A stretch of 64,000 bases of DNA. Source: Bacillota bacterium (GTDB taxonomy: Bacteria; Bacillota; Clostridia; Christensenellales; CAG-138). The translations under genes and the position numbers were made by a program. Shown here one piece after another: positions 51,727 through 59,410 of this stretch. The stretch spans positions 1-64,000 of the forward strand of contig JAEXEN010000036.1 of NCBI GenBank assembly GCA_023400985.1, read 5' to 3'. A model generated the notes under the pieces. It had not been told where the DNA came from. It ran no database searches and saw only the letters and a list, made by a program, of their open reading frames with translations. Within the stretch, counting starts at the first letter, position 1; the number at the start of each line of letters is the position of its first letter.

Positions 51727-51806
51727 ACCAAGAAGAAGGCCCGCGGCATATGCCCCGAACCCTCTTCTTTTCAGAGTATGTGCCTGCGCCGTTTACGCCC
51801 ATCCCG

Positions 51807-51995
51807 CTATATTGTAAAAAACGGGTCTGCTTCGTCGAGGCCCCTCAAGGACAGACGGGCGGGCGTATAGGGGTCGGGCGGAATATCCTCATCCGCCTCC
51901 GCTTCGCGGCCGAGCACGTCCTGGCGCATGTGGCGATTGAAATTGTGCTGACTGCTCTTCGCCATACCATACGCGCGAAACGCGTGGATGCTCAT
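51807..51995 (-). CDS. Small orphan protein, 62 residues
   Basis: I do not recognise this protein. GAGGAGGTG lies 6 bases before the ATG at 51995, one of the best ribosome sites in the window, and TTTACC-17-TAAAAT lies upstream as a possible promoter. The product begins 'MSIHAFRAYGMAKSSQHNFN', is rich in charged residues, and has an acidic middle ('GREAEADEDIPPD'). It has no signal peptide or membrane segment. A hairpin with AAGAAG/CTTCTT arms follows the stop. The strong translation signals suggest a real gene despite its size. Confidence 0.6.
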   Translation of the reverse strand: MSIHAFRAYGMAKSSQHNFNRHMRQDVLGREAEADEDIPPDPYTPARLSLRGLDEADPFFTI

Positions 51996-52083
51996 CGGTG
52001 GCACCTCCTCGATTTTATTGTTGGATTTTACGCACGGCGTCATGCATGGTAAAATTTTTGTGTATCATGAACATGAAAATGAA

Positions 52084-53037
52084 TCACGGAATAGCGATGG
52101 ACGAGCGGTCACTCAGGTCGATCAACAGCATCCTATGGAGCTCTTTTTCACACAACACATAGTTTTCCGAAGCAACCAGCGTTTGGAAAATGCCCCTGGC
52201 AAGGCGTTCTGTTTCGTTTGTCTTTAGATTCAGCCGCATGGAATCCATTCTGCCATCCGCAGAAATGGCATCGTAATACAGCCAGCCGGAAACGACGCCG
52301 GTGAGCCATATCGCGTTAAATTCGTCGGGCAGAGGCACGTCTTTCCCGTTTACATCAATCGCGTGGACGGAATGGTTTTTTTCCCTGTTTTGCATATCGT
52401 AATTTACAACATAAAGCGTGCCCGCATAGGGAAGATGCGAGGTGACAAAGACGCCTTCATATACTGGGGTTTTTTTGCCATCTGCAAGACTTAACCGGAA
52501 AATCGAAGGCTGCCCCCCGAGTATTTCGTAAACGAAAAGATCGTTGCCGTCTTGCACAAAGTCCAGGCAATTCTCCGCAAGAACCGTAAGATCGGTTCCG
52601 TTCATAGCCATCGAATAGAGTTGTCCCGGCGCGTCGCCTTTGGCATCGCTAAAAAGTATCCTGCCGTTTACGATGGCAATGGTATCGATGCAGGCGCCGT
52701 GGTAAACCGTTTCAACCTCAAGGGTGCTTAAGTTTATGCGGCGGATGCTGCCTGCGCTTATATTGTTGATATAAGGGTAGGGGATCAAGGCGTCGGTAAG
52801 CTCGTAGGAGATAAAATACAGCCAATCCCCCGAGAGAACGGAGCACTTGGCGTAATCCGCCGCGATTTTTTGCGCCTCTCCGTTTTGAACGGAATAAACG
52901 CCGCTCGGGCACGCGAAATAGAGCGTATCTTGGCTCTGCACCATGTAACTGCCGACGGAGCCCCGCGCTTTACAGGCGCTCAAAACAAGGCAAAGCAACA
53001 GAAGCGGCGCGATTTTTATAAAGTTATGTTTACGCAT
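52084..53037 (-). CDS. Lipoprotein with DUF5050-like beta-propeller repeats
   Basis: This 317-residue protein has a lipoprotein signal 'LLLLCLVLSAC' (Cys22) and then repeats of about 40-50 residues with 'DTLYFACPSGVYSV', 'DWLYFISYEL' and 'GWLYYDAISADG', resembling blades of a DUF5050-type propeller. The same type of domain forms the outer part of the Ser/Thr kinase at 43.1-45.7 kb, so it could bind a similar ligand, but it has its own orientation and GAGGTC ribosome site. No enzymatic motif is visible. Confidence 0.72.
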   Translation of the reverse strand: MRKHNFIKIAPLLLLCLVLSACKARGSVGSYMVQSQDTLYFACPSGVYSVQNGEAQKIAADYAKCSVLSGDWLYFISYELTDALIPYPYINNISAGSIRRINLSTLEVETVYHGACIDTIAIVNGRILFSDAKGDAPGQLYSMAMNGTDLTVLAENCLDFVQDGNDLFVYEILGGQPSIFRLSLADGKKTPVYEGVFVTSHLPYAGTLYVVNYDMQNREKNHSVHAIDVNGKDVPLPDEFNAIWLTGVVSGWLYYDAISADGRMDSMRLNLKTNETERLARGIFQTLVASENYVLCEKELHRMLLIDLSDRSSIAIP

Positions 53038-53174
53038 GTTGACCTCGCTATTTATGATCTCATACTTATACTTTACTTAACTGACGGCCGCATGCAATAA
53101 AAAGTGATGATAGTTTGTGAAATTCGTGATTTGTTCATGAAGAGAGCGATTGTAGGTTCCACCATTTTTGGGGT

Positions 53175-53313
53175 TCCATGCAGGGGATTCTTCACTCCGT
53201 TCAGAATGACAGAAAACCCGAAAGGTCGCTTGAAGTTGGATTGCAAGCCCTTGCCCTACAGGGGTATCGAGGTATGAATGCGTCCTCGCGGGCATGGCTC
53301 GCAAGACATGCCC
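53175..53313. repeat. Short dispersed repeats downstream of mgtE
   Basis: TCCATGCAGGGGATTCTTC (from about 53174) with TCAGAATGACAG matches 28412-28430 and 28484-28496. GCAAGCCCTTGCCCTAC (about 53245) resembles 23068-23087. GGGCATG/CATGCCC (53290-53313) forms a hairpin just after the mgtE stop. Apart from these I see nothing in the 293-base gap except a possible promoter for the lipoprotein gene. Confidence 0.5.
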
Positions 53314-53330
53314 GGGAAAGCGCGGAGCGC

Positions 53331-54671
53331 TTACAATCTGCTCCCTAAAAGCCAAAGCGACAGCGTGAAAAACACGAATACCGAGCAGCAGTCGCTCAAG
53401 GTGTTCAAAAGCGGCGCAGCCATAACGGCAGGGTCGAATTTCAACAGCTTTGCGACCATCGGCAAAACGCTGCCGAGCATTTTCGCCACGGTTATGATGA
53501 CGATGAGCGTCAGGCTCACGGTGAGGGCGATGCCGAAATCGTGATACTGGAACCATATGCGCAGGAAATTAAGTACCGCAAGCGCCGAGCTGCAAAGGAG
53601 CGCCACGCGTATTTCCTTCCAGAGCACCTTGAAGAAATCCTTCAAACGGATCTCATCGAGCGCCATGCCGCGAATGACGGAGGTGGAAGTCTGCGTGCCG
53701 CAGTTGCCGCTTGTGCCTGTGAGCGTGGGGATGAACGAGACTAAAATCGGCAGCGAAGAAATGGCCGCTTCGTAATGTTCCAACAAAAGCCCCGTAATCA
53801 AAGAGCACGCCCAAAGTACTGTGATCCACCCGATGCGATTTTTGGAAATGGTGAAAACCGAGGATTTCATGTACGATTCCTCGCTCGGCGCCATACCGGC
53901 CATCCTCTCGAAGTCCTCGGTGTTTTCGGACTGGATAACGTCCACCGCGTCGTCGATGGTGATGATGCCGACAAGCCTTTGCTCCCTGTCCACGACCGGC
54001 ATGGAGAGCATGTCGTATTTGGAGAACATCCGCGCGATATGCTCCTGGTCGTCGAGCGTGTGCGCGAATATCACGTTGGTGCTCATGATGTCTTCGATAC
54101 GGCGATCGGGGTCGCTGAGCAAGAGTTCGCGCACGGTCACAACGCCCTCAAGCTTGCGCTCGGCGTTGATGACGTAACAGGTATAAATGGTTTCCTTGTC
54201 TACGCCGTTCGTGCGTATCACGTCGAACGCCTGCTGCACGGTGAGTGTGCGCTTCAAGTACACATACTCGTTGGTCATCAGGCTTCCGGCGCTGTGCTCG
54301 GGGTATTGCAGATATTGGTTGATCAGGTCCCGGTTTTCCTTGCTTGAGTTTTTCAAAACGCGCATCACGACGTTTGCGGGCATTTCCTCCACGAGGTCCA
54401 CATAGTCGTCCAAATACATATCGTCGAGGATATAACGGAGCTCCTTTTCCGTGATCGCCTCGATGATACGCTGTTGCACATCGCTTTCCATGTACGAAAA
54501 AGCTTCCGCCGCGCCCTGTTTCGGCAAAAGCCTAAAAAGCCGAAGCGTTGTTTCGAGGTCATCGATCCCCTCGAACAGCTCGGCAATGTCGATCGCGTTC
54601 ATTTCTTGAACGGCTGTCTTAACTTCGGCGTACTTTTTTTCCCGAAGAAGCTCGACAACGCGATTCATCAT
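53331..54671 (-). CDS. mgtE: Magnesium transporter MgtE
   Basis: This 446-residue protein has an N-terminal MgtE-N superhelix (residues 1-125), two CBS domains (about 130-250: 'IMSTNVIFAHTLDDQEHIAR', 'LVGIITIDDAVDVI') and five membrane helices from about residue 280 ('TSGNCGTQTSTSVIRGMALDEI'). It is a Mg2+-gated channel in the cytoplasmic membrane. GGGGG precedes the ATG. No M-box riboswitch pattern is seen upstream; instead a 9-bp hairpin lies next to the ribosome site. Confidence 0.95.
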   Translation of the reverse strand: MMNRVVELLREKKYAEVKTAVQEMNAIDIAELFEGIDDLETTLRLFRLLPKQGAAEAFSYMESDVQQRIIEAITEKELRYILDDMYLDDYVDLVEEMPANVVMRVLKNSSKENRDLINQYLQYPEHSAGSLMTNEYVYLKRTLTVQQAFDVIRTNGVDKETIYTCYVINAERKLEGVVTVRELLLSDPDRRIEDIMSTNVIFAHTLDDQEHIARMFSKYDMLSMPVVDREQRLVGIITIDDAVDVIQSENTEDFERMAGMAPSEESYMKSSVFTISKNRIGWITVLWACSLITGLLLEHYEAAISSLPILVSFIPTLTGTSGNCGTQTSTSVIRGMALDEIRLKDFFKVLWKEIRVALLCSSALAVLNFLRIWFQYHDFGIALTVSLTLIVIITVAKMLGSVLPMVAKLLKFDPAVMAAPLLNTLSDCCSVFVFFTLSLWLLGSRL

Positions 54672-54685
54672 AGCTGCCCCCTTTT

Positions 54686-54720
54686 ACGGGCGGCCTATGA
54701 TAAAAGGAAGCGCCGCCCGT
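54686..54720 (-). promoter_or_regulatory. Leader hairpin before mgtE
   Basis: On the minus strand ACGGGCGGC pairs with GCCGCCCGT, ending directly upstream of the AAAAGGGGGC ribosome site. It could control translation of mgtE. Read on the plus strand it ends in TTTT and could also act as a terminator. Confidence 0.4.
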
Positions 54721-54886
54721 TTTTGTATGAAACTATCGGTACTCGGGTACGGACCGGCGTCCATTTTGCGTTCTCCCCTCTTAAGATTTGCAGATTTTTG
54801 CAAGGCTAACACACTTGCCTTTTTTATTGTACAACCAAGGTTTTAGGTTGGCAAGCGGGAAATGGGGGATGATCAAATTTGAAAAA

Positions 54887-54912
54887 TACGGAACGGTCAA
54901 GACCGTTCCGTA
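54887..54912. repeat. Perfect 12-bp inverted repeat
   Basis: TACGGAACGGTC and GACCGTTCCGTA are separated by AA. It lies in a 600-base gene-free stretch (54672-55272) that otherwise holds the mgtE leader and hairpin repeats. Confidence 0.5.
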
Positions 54913-54983
54913 CACACAAAACAACGTTTCGCCCGTATGGGCCGATTCCGTATCAGCCCGCACCGGATTGTAAGATACACGCG

Positions 54984-55272
54984 GGCGGATATAGAATCCG
55001 CCACTACAACGGAAATACATTCCAAGGGATTGTCAAGGGGCGTACCCCTTGACTTTCTTCCGGCTTCGGCGGCATGTACACGTCCGGCGAAGCCGGAGCC
55101 CTTTGGGCCAAGGCCTGCGGCCTTGCGCGCCGAAACGGATGAAAGGCGCAGCCTTTCTTTCCTATCGCATCCGCCGCCCGGGAGCGCCGCAGCGCGACAG
55201 GCGGATGTGCAAAGAAAGCTCTTCGTACCCCTCGCACAAGTGGCCCAGCCACTTGCGTGAAAGGCGTCAGCT
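54984..55272 (+). repeat. Hairpin repeats including covarying copy B
   Basis: A CTAC-tailed hairpin GGCGGAT/ATCCGCC (54984-55002) precedes copy B. Its stems are GTCAAGGGG/CCCCTTGAC (55032-55053), TCCGGC/GCCGGA (55083-55097), CAAGGCC/GGCCTTG (55109-55125), GAAAGGC/GCCTTTC (55141-55157), an outer GCATCCGCC/GGCGGATG (55167-55207) and CAAGTGGC/GCCACTTG (55237-55255). About 80 of 88 bases match copy A in the part starting TTCCGG. The right end GGCGTCAGC stops 2 bases from the glnA stop codon. Confidence 0.8.
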
Positions 55273-56703
55273 TTATAAATCGTAGTATTTCACATACTCC
55301 GCGGGGTTCGGTATCCTTGAAAGCTCCGCGACCTCCGCGCGCTTTTTTTCGATCCAGAGGGAAACGAGCCTTTCGGGGAACACGCCTCCGAGCGTTAAAT
55401 ATTCGTGGTCGTTTTCCAATGCGTCGAGGGCTTCCTCGAGAGACTTGGGCAGGGAACCTATTTTCGCCTTCTCGGCGTCGCTAAGATCGTACAAATTGAA
55501 ATCGTAAGGCCCCCAGCCGTTTAGATGCGGATCGATCCCGTTTTGCACGCCGTCGAGGCCCGCCATCAAAATGGCGGCGTAGGCGTAATAGGGGTTGCAG
55601 GTCGCGTCGGGGTTCCTAAGCTCAAAACGCTTATGCATGGGGGATTTTGCGTAGCTGGGGATGCGCACCACGGCGCTTCGGTTCGCCGTCGCGTAACCGA
55701 TGGTGACGGGTGCTTCAAAACCGGGCACAAGCCGTTTGAACGAATTGGTGGTGGGGTTGGTGAGCGCGCAAAGCGAAGCCGCGTGCTTTAAAAGTCCGCC
55801 TATAAAGTTGAGCGCGGTCTTGCTCAAATGCGCGTAGCCCGTTTCGTCGTAAAACACGGGTTTACCGTTTTTTATGAGGAGCATATGCACGTGCATGCCG
55901 CTGCCCGCCACGTTGGCGAGGGGTTTTGGCATGAAGGTGGCGGTTTTCCCTTCGCGTCGCGCCTCGTTTTTGATGATATACTTGGCGGCCATGGTACCGT
56001 CCGCCATTTTGCAAACTTCGCCAAGCTCCACTTCCACCTCGAGCTGACCGCAGCCGCCCACCTCGTGGTGGTGGTATTTTACCTTTACGCCCCAGTCTTC
56101 GAGCAGCATGGAAACGCGGCTTCTGAGGTCGTTGGTAACGTCGGCCGGGAGATCTATATGGTAGCCGCCTTTTTTCGCAACTTGCATGCCGTTGCCGTAG
56201 GCGGGGGAGGCGCCGTTCCAATCCCCCTCCGAGGTATCCACCTCGAAGGAAGAGCGGTGTTCGTTGGCTTCAAAGCGTGCGCTGTCGAATACGTAAAACT
56301 CAAACTCGGGACCGATTACCATCTCGTCGGCAACGCCGCTTTCACAAAGGTACTGCGACGCGCGCTTGATGACGGTGCGGGGATACTGGTCGAACGGGCG
56401 GTTGTTCGGCGCGTCGATCACCATCACGTCACCTGCCATGCAAAGGGTGGGCACGGCCGCAAAGGGATCCACGGCGGCGGAGCTTAGGTCCGGCAAAAAC
56501 ACCATGTCGCTTTTTTCCACCGGCGCGTACCCGTAATTCGAGCCGTCAAACCCGATGCCGTAGCGCATGGTGTCCTCGTTGAAACGACCGATGGGTATGG
56601 TGATATGCCGCCAGCGCCCGTAAAGGTCGGTCACCTTAAAGTCGACCATGCGGATGCCGCGCTCCATACAAAAGGCTTGTGCCTGTGCAAGCGTTTCGAA
56701 CAT
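55273..56703 (-). CDS. glnA: Glutamine synthetase, type I
   Basis: This 476-residue enzyme forms glutamine from glutamate and ammonia with ATP. Motifs: 'GFDGSNYGYAPVEKSDM' near the N-terminus, 'IGPEFEFYVFD', 'GSGMHVHMLLIKNG' with the metal His, 'RLVPGFEAPVTIGYATANRS' and 'RNPDATCNPYYAYAAIL'. The late segment 'FNLYDLSDAEKAKIGSLP' contains an NLYDL sequence like the adenylylation site of GSI-beta enzymes, unusual for Clostridia; no adenylyltransferase is in the window. GGAGGG precedes the ATG. It has a long structured leader and a 3' end abutting a hairpin repeat. Confidence 0.93.
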   Translation of the reverse strand: MFETLAQAQAFCMERGIRMVDFKVTDLYGRWRHITIPIGRFNEDTMRYGIGFDGSNYGYAPVEKSDMVFLPDLSSAAVDPFAAVPTLCMAGDVMVIDAPNNRPFDQYPRTVIKRASQYLCESGVADEMVIGPEFEFYVFDSARFEANEHRSSFEVDTSEGDWNGASPAYGNGMQVAKKGGYHIDLPADVTNDLRSRVSMLLEDWGVKVKYHHHEVGGCGQLEVEVELGEVCKMADGTMAAKYIIKNEARREGKTATFMPKPLANVAGSGMHVHMLLIKNGKPVFYDETGYAHLSKTALNFIGGLLKHAASLCALTNPTTNSFKRLVPGFEAPVTIGYATANRSAVVRIPSYAKSPMHKRFELRNPDATCNPYYAYAAILMAGLDGVQNGIDPHLNGWGPYDFNLYDLSDAEKAKIGSLPKSLEEALDALENDHEYLTLGGVFPERLVSLWIEKKRAEVAELSRIPNPAEYVKYYDL

Positions 56704-56769
56704 ACTGTGCCCTCCGAAATGTTGAATTGCGGGGATTTGTGCTATTGCTTTCCCAACAAAATCCTGAAA

Positions 56770-56875
56770 CAGATTGGGTCTATTTGCCGCCAGTCTGCGT
56801 CAAAAATGCTCGGAATACGTCCCGGTATGCCTGCGTTTTTTTCCTTGTCTGGCGACAAATATCCTCGCCAATCTG
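56770..56875 (-). promoter_or_regulatory. 106-bp imperfect palindrome in the glnA leader
   Basis: Nested arms are CAGATTGG/CCAATCTG (56770-56777 with 56868-56875), ATTTGCCGCCAG/CTGGCGACAAAT (56782-56793 with 56849-56860), AAAAATGC/GCGTTTTT (56802-56809 with 56833-56840) and GGAATAC/GTATGCC inside. It begins 67 bases before the glnA ATG. It may be a regulatory RNA fold or a small MITE-like insertion. Confidence 0.6.
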
Positions 56876-56964
56876 AATTCATGATTTCATTGGGGGAGCA
56901 ATATATACGGTATATTGCAAGAATATTGTCGCCCCTTGCGATGGTAAAGTCAATGTTTATACAA

Positions 56965-56992
56965 TATATAATGCATAATGTCGTAAATACAA
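56965..56992 (-). promoter_or_regulatory. Possible glnA promoter
   Basis: On the minus strand TTGTAT and TATATA are 16 bases apart. This would give glnA a leader of about 255 bases containing the palindrome at 56770-56875. The surrounding DNA (56880-56990) is clearly AT-rich, including GCAATATA/TATATTGC. Confidence 0.4.
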
Positions 56993-57037
56993 GGCCTGTC
57001 GAAAACCTTGGATTCTCAAAGCGCACGCCTTGACGCC

Positions 57038-58237
57038 TTATAGGCGTTCCCTCAGAACGGGTACGGCGAGCACGAATTTGGAGATCATGCGGCGGTCGTG
57101 CGGCACGAAGGCCATGACCTCCGTAGGGTTGGGCGCTTCGAAGTTTTCGCCGCAGGAAAAGGGGAGCTTGAACATGTTGGCAAGGGGGAAAGCAAGCGAC
57201 ACGATTTCGCCGTTTCGCGTACCCTCGTAGGTGAGCGCTTCGCGATCAAGGCGCACGACGCCTTCTCCCACGGTGGTATGTGAGAGCGAGCGCGGGTTTA
57301 GGTGAAGCTGAAGCTGGGCCTTGGCTGCAACGGAAAAGCTTTCCCCGCTCGCCTCCTCGCGGATGCAGGCACGCTGGTACTCCACCCAGTCGGAAACGTG
57401 GCGGAAAACAGAGCAATCGCCGTTTTCCGGATGCAAAAAGCCGTAATTGTCCATCCGTGCGATGTTGCCGCACGCGGTGCAAAAAAGTCCGTCGTCTTTG
57501 CTTTCAAGCGTGAATTCGGCTTTGCAACGCGGGCACTTGTACAGCAGAAGGTCCAGTCGTTCCGCCTTTCTTTTGGCGTAAAACGGAACGCGGGCGAGTT
57601 CCTGCCACCGGTATTCGTCGTGGCTGATGGCCGCCTGTACACGCGTAAAGATCTCCTCTATGGAAAGCGACTTCACTTCCTCCGCGCGCATCACGGGGGA
57701 AAGCGAAGCGCGCACCCGCCCGCGGCGGCGCGGCATGAGCGCCCATTTGGGCTTTGCAAAATAGCTACCATATAGATGCACGGCGTAGACGTTTATGCCC
57801 ATGCGCTTGATAAGTCGTGCGATGTTTTCGGGGAAGATATCCGTACGGCCCGTGCCGCTCACCTCCCCTTCGGGGAAAAGGAGCACGTTGCCGCCGGAGG
57901 AAGTGATCGCGAGCATCTTTCTCACAGAGGCTGCGTCCGCGCGAAACTGCTCGCGCGGGATGCAACGAAAGGCGTTGAGAAGCGCCGCAAGGTATTTGTT
58001 GTGGAAAAAGTAAGCCGCCACGAGCGTGTTGGCGCGCTTGGGGTAAAGGGAAAGAAGGGCAAATATGAAATCGAAATTGGAGGAATGGTTACAGACCGCC
58101 AAAAAAGGCTCCTCGAGTTTTCGCGCCCCGCGCGGGGAGACGAAGCCGAAACGGAAAAAAGCGAACAGCCTCAAAGCAAAAACGGCCAGCGTATAAAGAA
58201 GCCTTCCCGGGCGTTTCGCGGTTCTTTTTCGTCGCAT
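57038..58237 (-). CDS. PlsC-type acyltransferase with zinc ribbon and C-terminal domain
   Basis: This 399-residue protein has an N-terminal membrane segment, then a 1-acylglycerol-3-phosphate acyltransferase domain with the H-x4-D motif in 'CNHSSNFDFI' and 'LLFPEGEVSGTGR'. From about residue 230 a zinc ribbon ('YKCPRCKAEFTL' with 'LFCTACGN') and a further domain of about 120 residues follow; this extension is not part of ordinary PlsC. It probably acylates a lysophospholipid or related lipid at the membrane. AGAGG precedes the ATG at 58237. Confidence 0.85.
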   Translation of the reverse strand: MRRKRTAKRPGRLLYTLAVFALRLFAFFRFGFVSPRGARKLEEPFLAVCNHSSNFDFIFALLSLYPKRANTLVAAYFFHNKYLAALLNAFRCIPREQFRADAASVRKMLAITSSGGNVLLFPEGEVSGTGRTDIFPENIARLIKRMGINVYAVHLYGSYFAKPKWALMPRRRGRVRASLSPVMRAEEVKSLSIEEIFTRVQAAISHDEYRWQELARVPFYAKRKAERLDLLLYKCPRCKAEFTLESKDDGLFCTACGNIARMDNYGFLHPENGDCSVFRHVSDWVEYQRACIREEASGESFSVAAKAQLQLHLNPRSLSHTTVGEGVVRLDREALTYEGTRNGEIVSLAFPLANMFKLPFSCGENFEAPNPTEVMAFVPHDRRMISKFVLAVPVLRERL

Positions 58238-58400
58238 GAAAAAAACCTCTTTCGGCGTTGTATCTTGCGTCTACCAACGGCTGTTTCAAGGCGCAGGCTC
58301 CGCTTTTGCGTCCAAATCCCAAAGCTCTTGGCAGCCCTCAAGCCCATCGGGGTGCATCTATACCATGATTCCCCAAAGGAAGCTCGCCGAAAACGTTGTG

Positions 58401-59339
58401 TTACACAAGCAGCATCAAAAGGGGAATAGCTACAAAGCAGGCAAGTGTGGTAAGGCTCAAGCCCGTGGCCACATAACTTTCGTCCGCACCTACGGACGAC
58501 GACACAACAACCGATTGGACCATCACAGGCATGGCCGCCTCAAGCGTTATCACTCCACGCTGGATGCCCGTAACGGCAAGTAAATGGCACAGCGCAAGCG
58601 TTAAAAGCGGAGAAATGACAAAGCGCATCACGAGCACCGCCGTCATTTGCCTGTCAAGCTTCAAGGTTTTTAAGCCGGTTTCGTAAATGACGAAGCCCAC
58701 ATACAAAAGCGAAAGTGGCGTGACGAGCGCGCCCATGTACTTGGAAAAGCTCAAAATAAGGTGCGGCGGCCTGAAACCCGCAGCAAGAAGCAGCACGCAA
58801 ACAACAAGGCTTACAAACGGCGGGTTAAGAACGCCCTTTAGGGTTTCTTTTACGGTGAGGCGGACACGACCTTGCGTGCCGCTCTGTTTGAGCATCAACG
58901 CGCCGACAGTCCAGAAAAACGAGGTGTTTATGATGTAGAAAATCATCACAAACGGCGTGGCTTCGGTACCGAAAAGCTCCGTGCACATGGGGAGCCCCAC
59001 AAACAGCGAGTTGGAGAGTGCGCACATTACCACAAAGCCGCCGCGGTGCGGCTGCGAAATGCGCATAAGCCTTGCAAGAGCAAGGGAAAGCGCCATGCTG
59101 GCGCTCAGGCTCAGCACCACCACGAGAAACAGCGTTTCTGCGCCCTTTAGCATGTCGAGGGTGATGCTGTTAAAAAAGTTGTCAAGACACATCAACGGCA
59201 CGCATACGTTCACGATAAGCTTCACAAGGAACGCTTTGTGCTCGTGCTTAAGCCAGCCGGCCTTGCCGCAAATATAACCCACGCAAGCCAGCATTAGAAT
59301 AAGGGCCACCGCCGAAAGGGAATTCAAAAGCTGTGCCAT
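58401..59339 (-). CDS. AEC family transporter (auxin efflux carrier-like)
   Basis: This 312-residue protein has about ten membrane helices and the AEC pattern 'ACVGYICGKAGWL', 'ALSNSLFVGLPMCTELFG' and a late 'AMPVMVQSVVVSSSVGAD'. Bacterial members export malonate, malate or other organic acids; the substrate is unknown here. The ribosome site is weak (GGGTGA). It sits downstream of a terminator that separates it from the DUF1015 gene. The 163 bases between it and the acyltransferase gene contain no recognisable feature. Confidence 0.88.
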   Translation of the reverse strand: MAQLLNSLSAVALILMLACVGYICGKAGWLKHEHKAFLVKLIVNVCVPLMCLDNFFNSITLDMLKGAETLFLVVVLSLSASMALSLALARLMRISQPHRGGFVVMCALSNSLFVGLPMCTELFGTEATPFVMIFYIINTSFFWTVGALMLKQSGTQGRVRLTVKETLKGVLNPPFVSLVVCVLLLAAGFRPPHLILSFSKYMGALVTPLSLLYVGFVIYETGLKTLKLDRQMTAVLVMRFVISPLLTLALCHLLAVTGIQRGVITLEAAMPVMVQSVVVSSSVGADESYVATGLSLTTLACFVAIPLLMLLV

Positions 59340-59363
59340 AGTTCACCCGATGTCGATAAAATG

Positions 59364-59388
59364 AAAGGGCAGTTGCCGCTGCCCTTTT
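59364..59388 (-). terminator. Terminator of the DUF1015 gene
   Basis: AAAGGGCAG and CTGCCCTTT pair around a six-base loop, 23 bases after the stop. The T tract on the minus strand is short (CATTTT). Confidence 0.65.
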
Positions 59389-59410
59389 GAAGTCCTTTTT
59401 GATATTCGCT

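Larger units (their letters stand above)
51382..51752. repeat. Repeat island flanked by a 20-bp direct repeat
   Basis: AAGAAGGCCCGCGGCATATG occurs at 51382-51401 and again at 51733-51752. Everything between the two copies is repeat sequence: two CTAC-tailed hairpins (51449-51467 and 51500-51521) and copy C of the covarying element. The second copy also forms the arm of a likely terminator for the small minus-strand gene at 51807. Confidence 0.7.

Noticed and set aside
53077..53556. 159-codon minus-strand frame
   Set aside because: It runs through intergenic repeats and the 3' part of mgtE in a different frame and has no ribosome site or family motif.
54672..54790. M-box magnesium riboswitch upstream of mgtE
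   Set aside because: The conserved M-box core is not present; only a simple hairpin next to the ribosome site is seen.
56997..57003. 0A box TGTCGAA in the glnA leader, and another at 62849-62855
   Set aside because: Single 7-base matches are expected by chance in a window of this size and no promoter is aligned with them.
56742..57026. 94-codon minus-strand frame in the glnA leader
   Set aside because: It spans the large palindrome, has no ribosome site and no recognisable protein pattern; the region is better explained as structured non-coding DNA.
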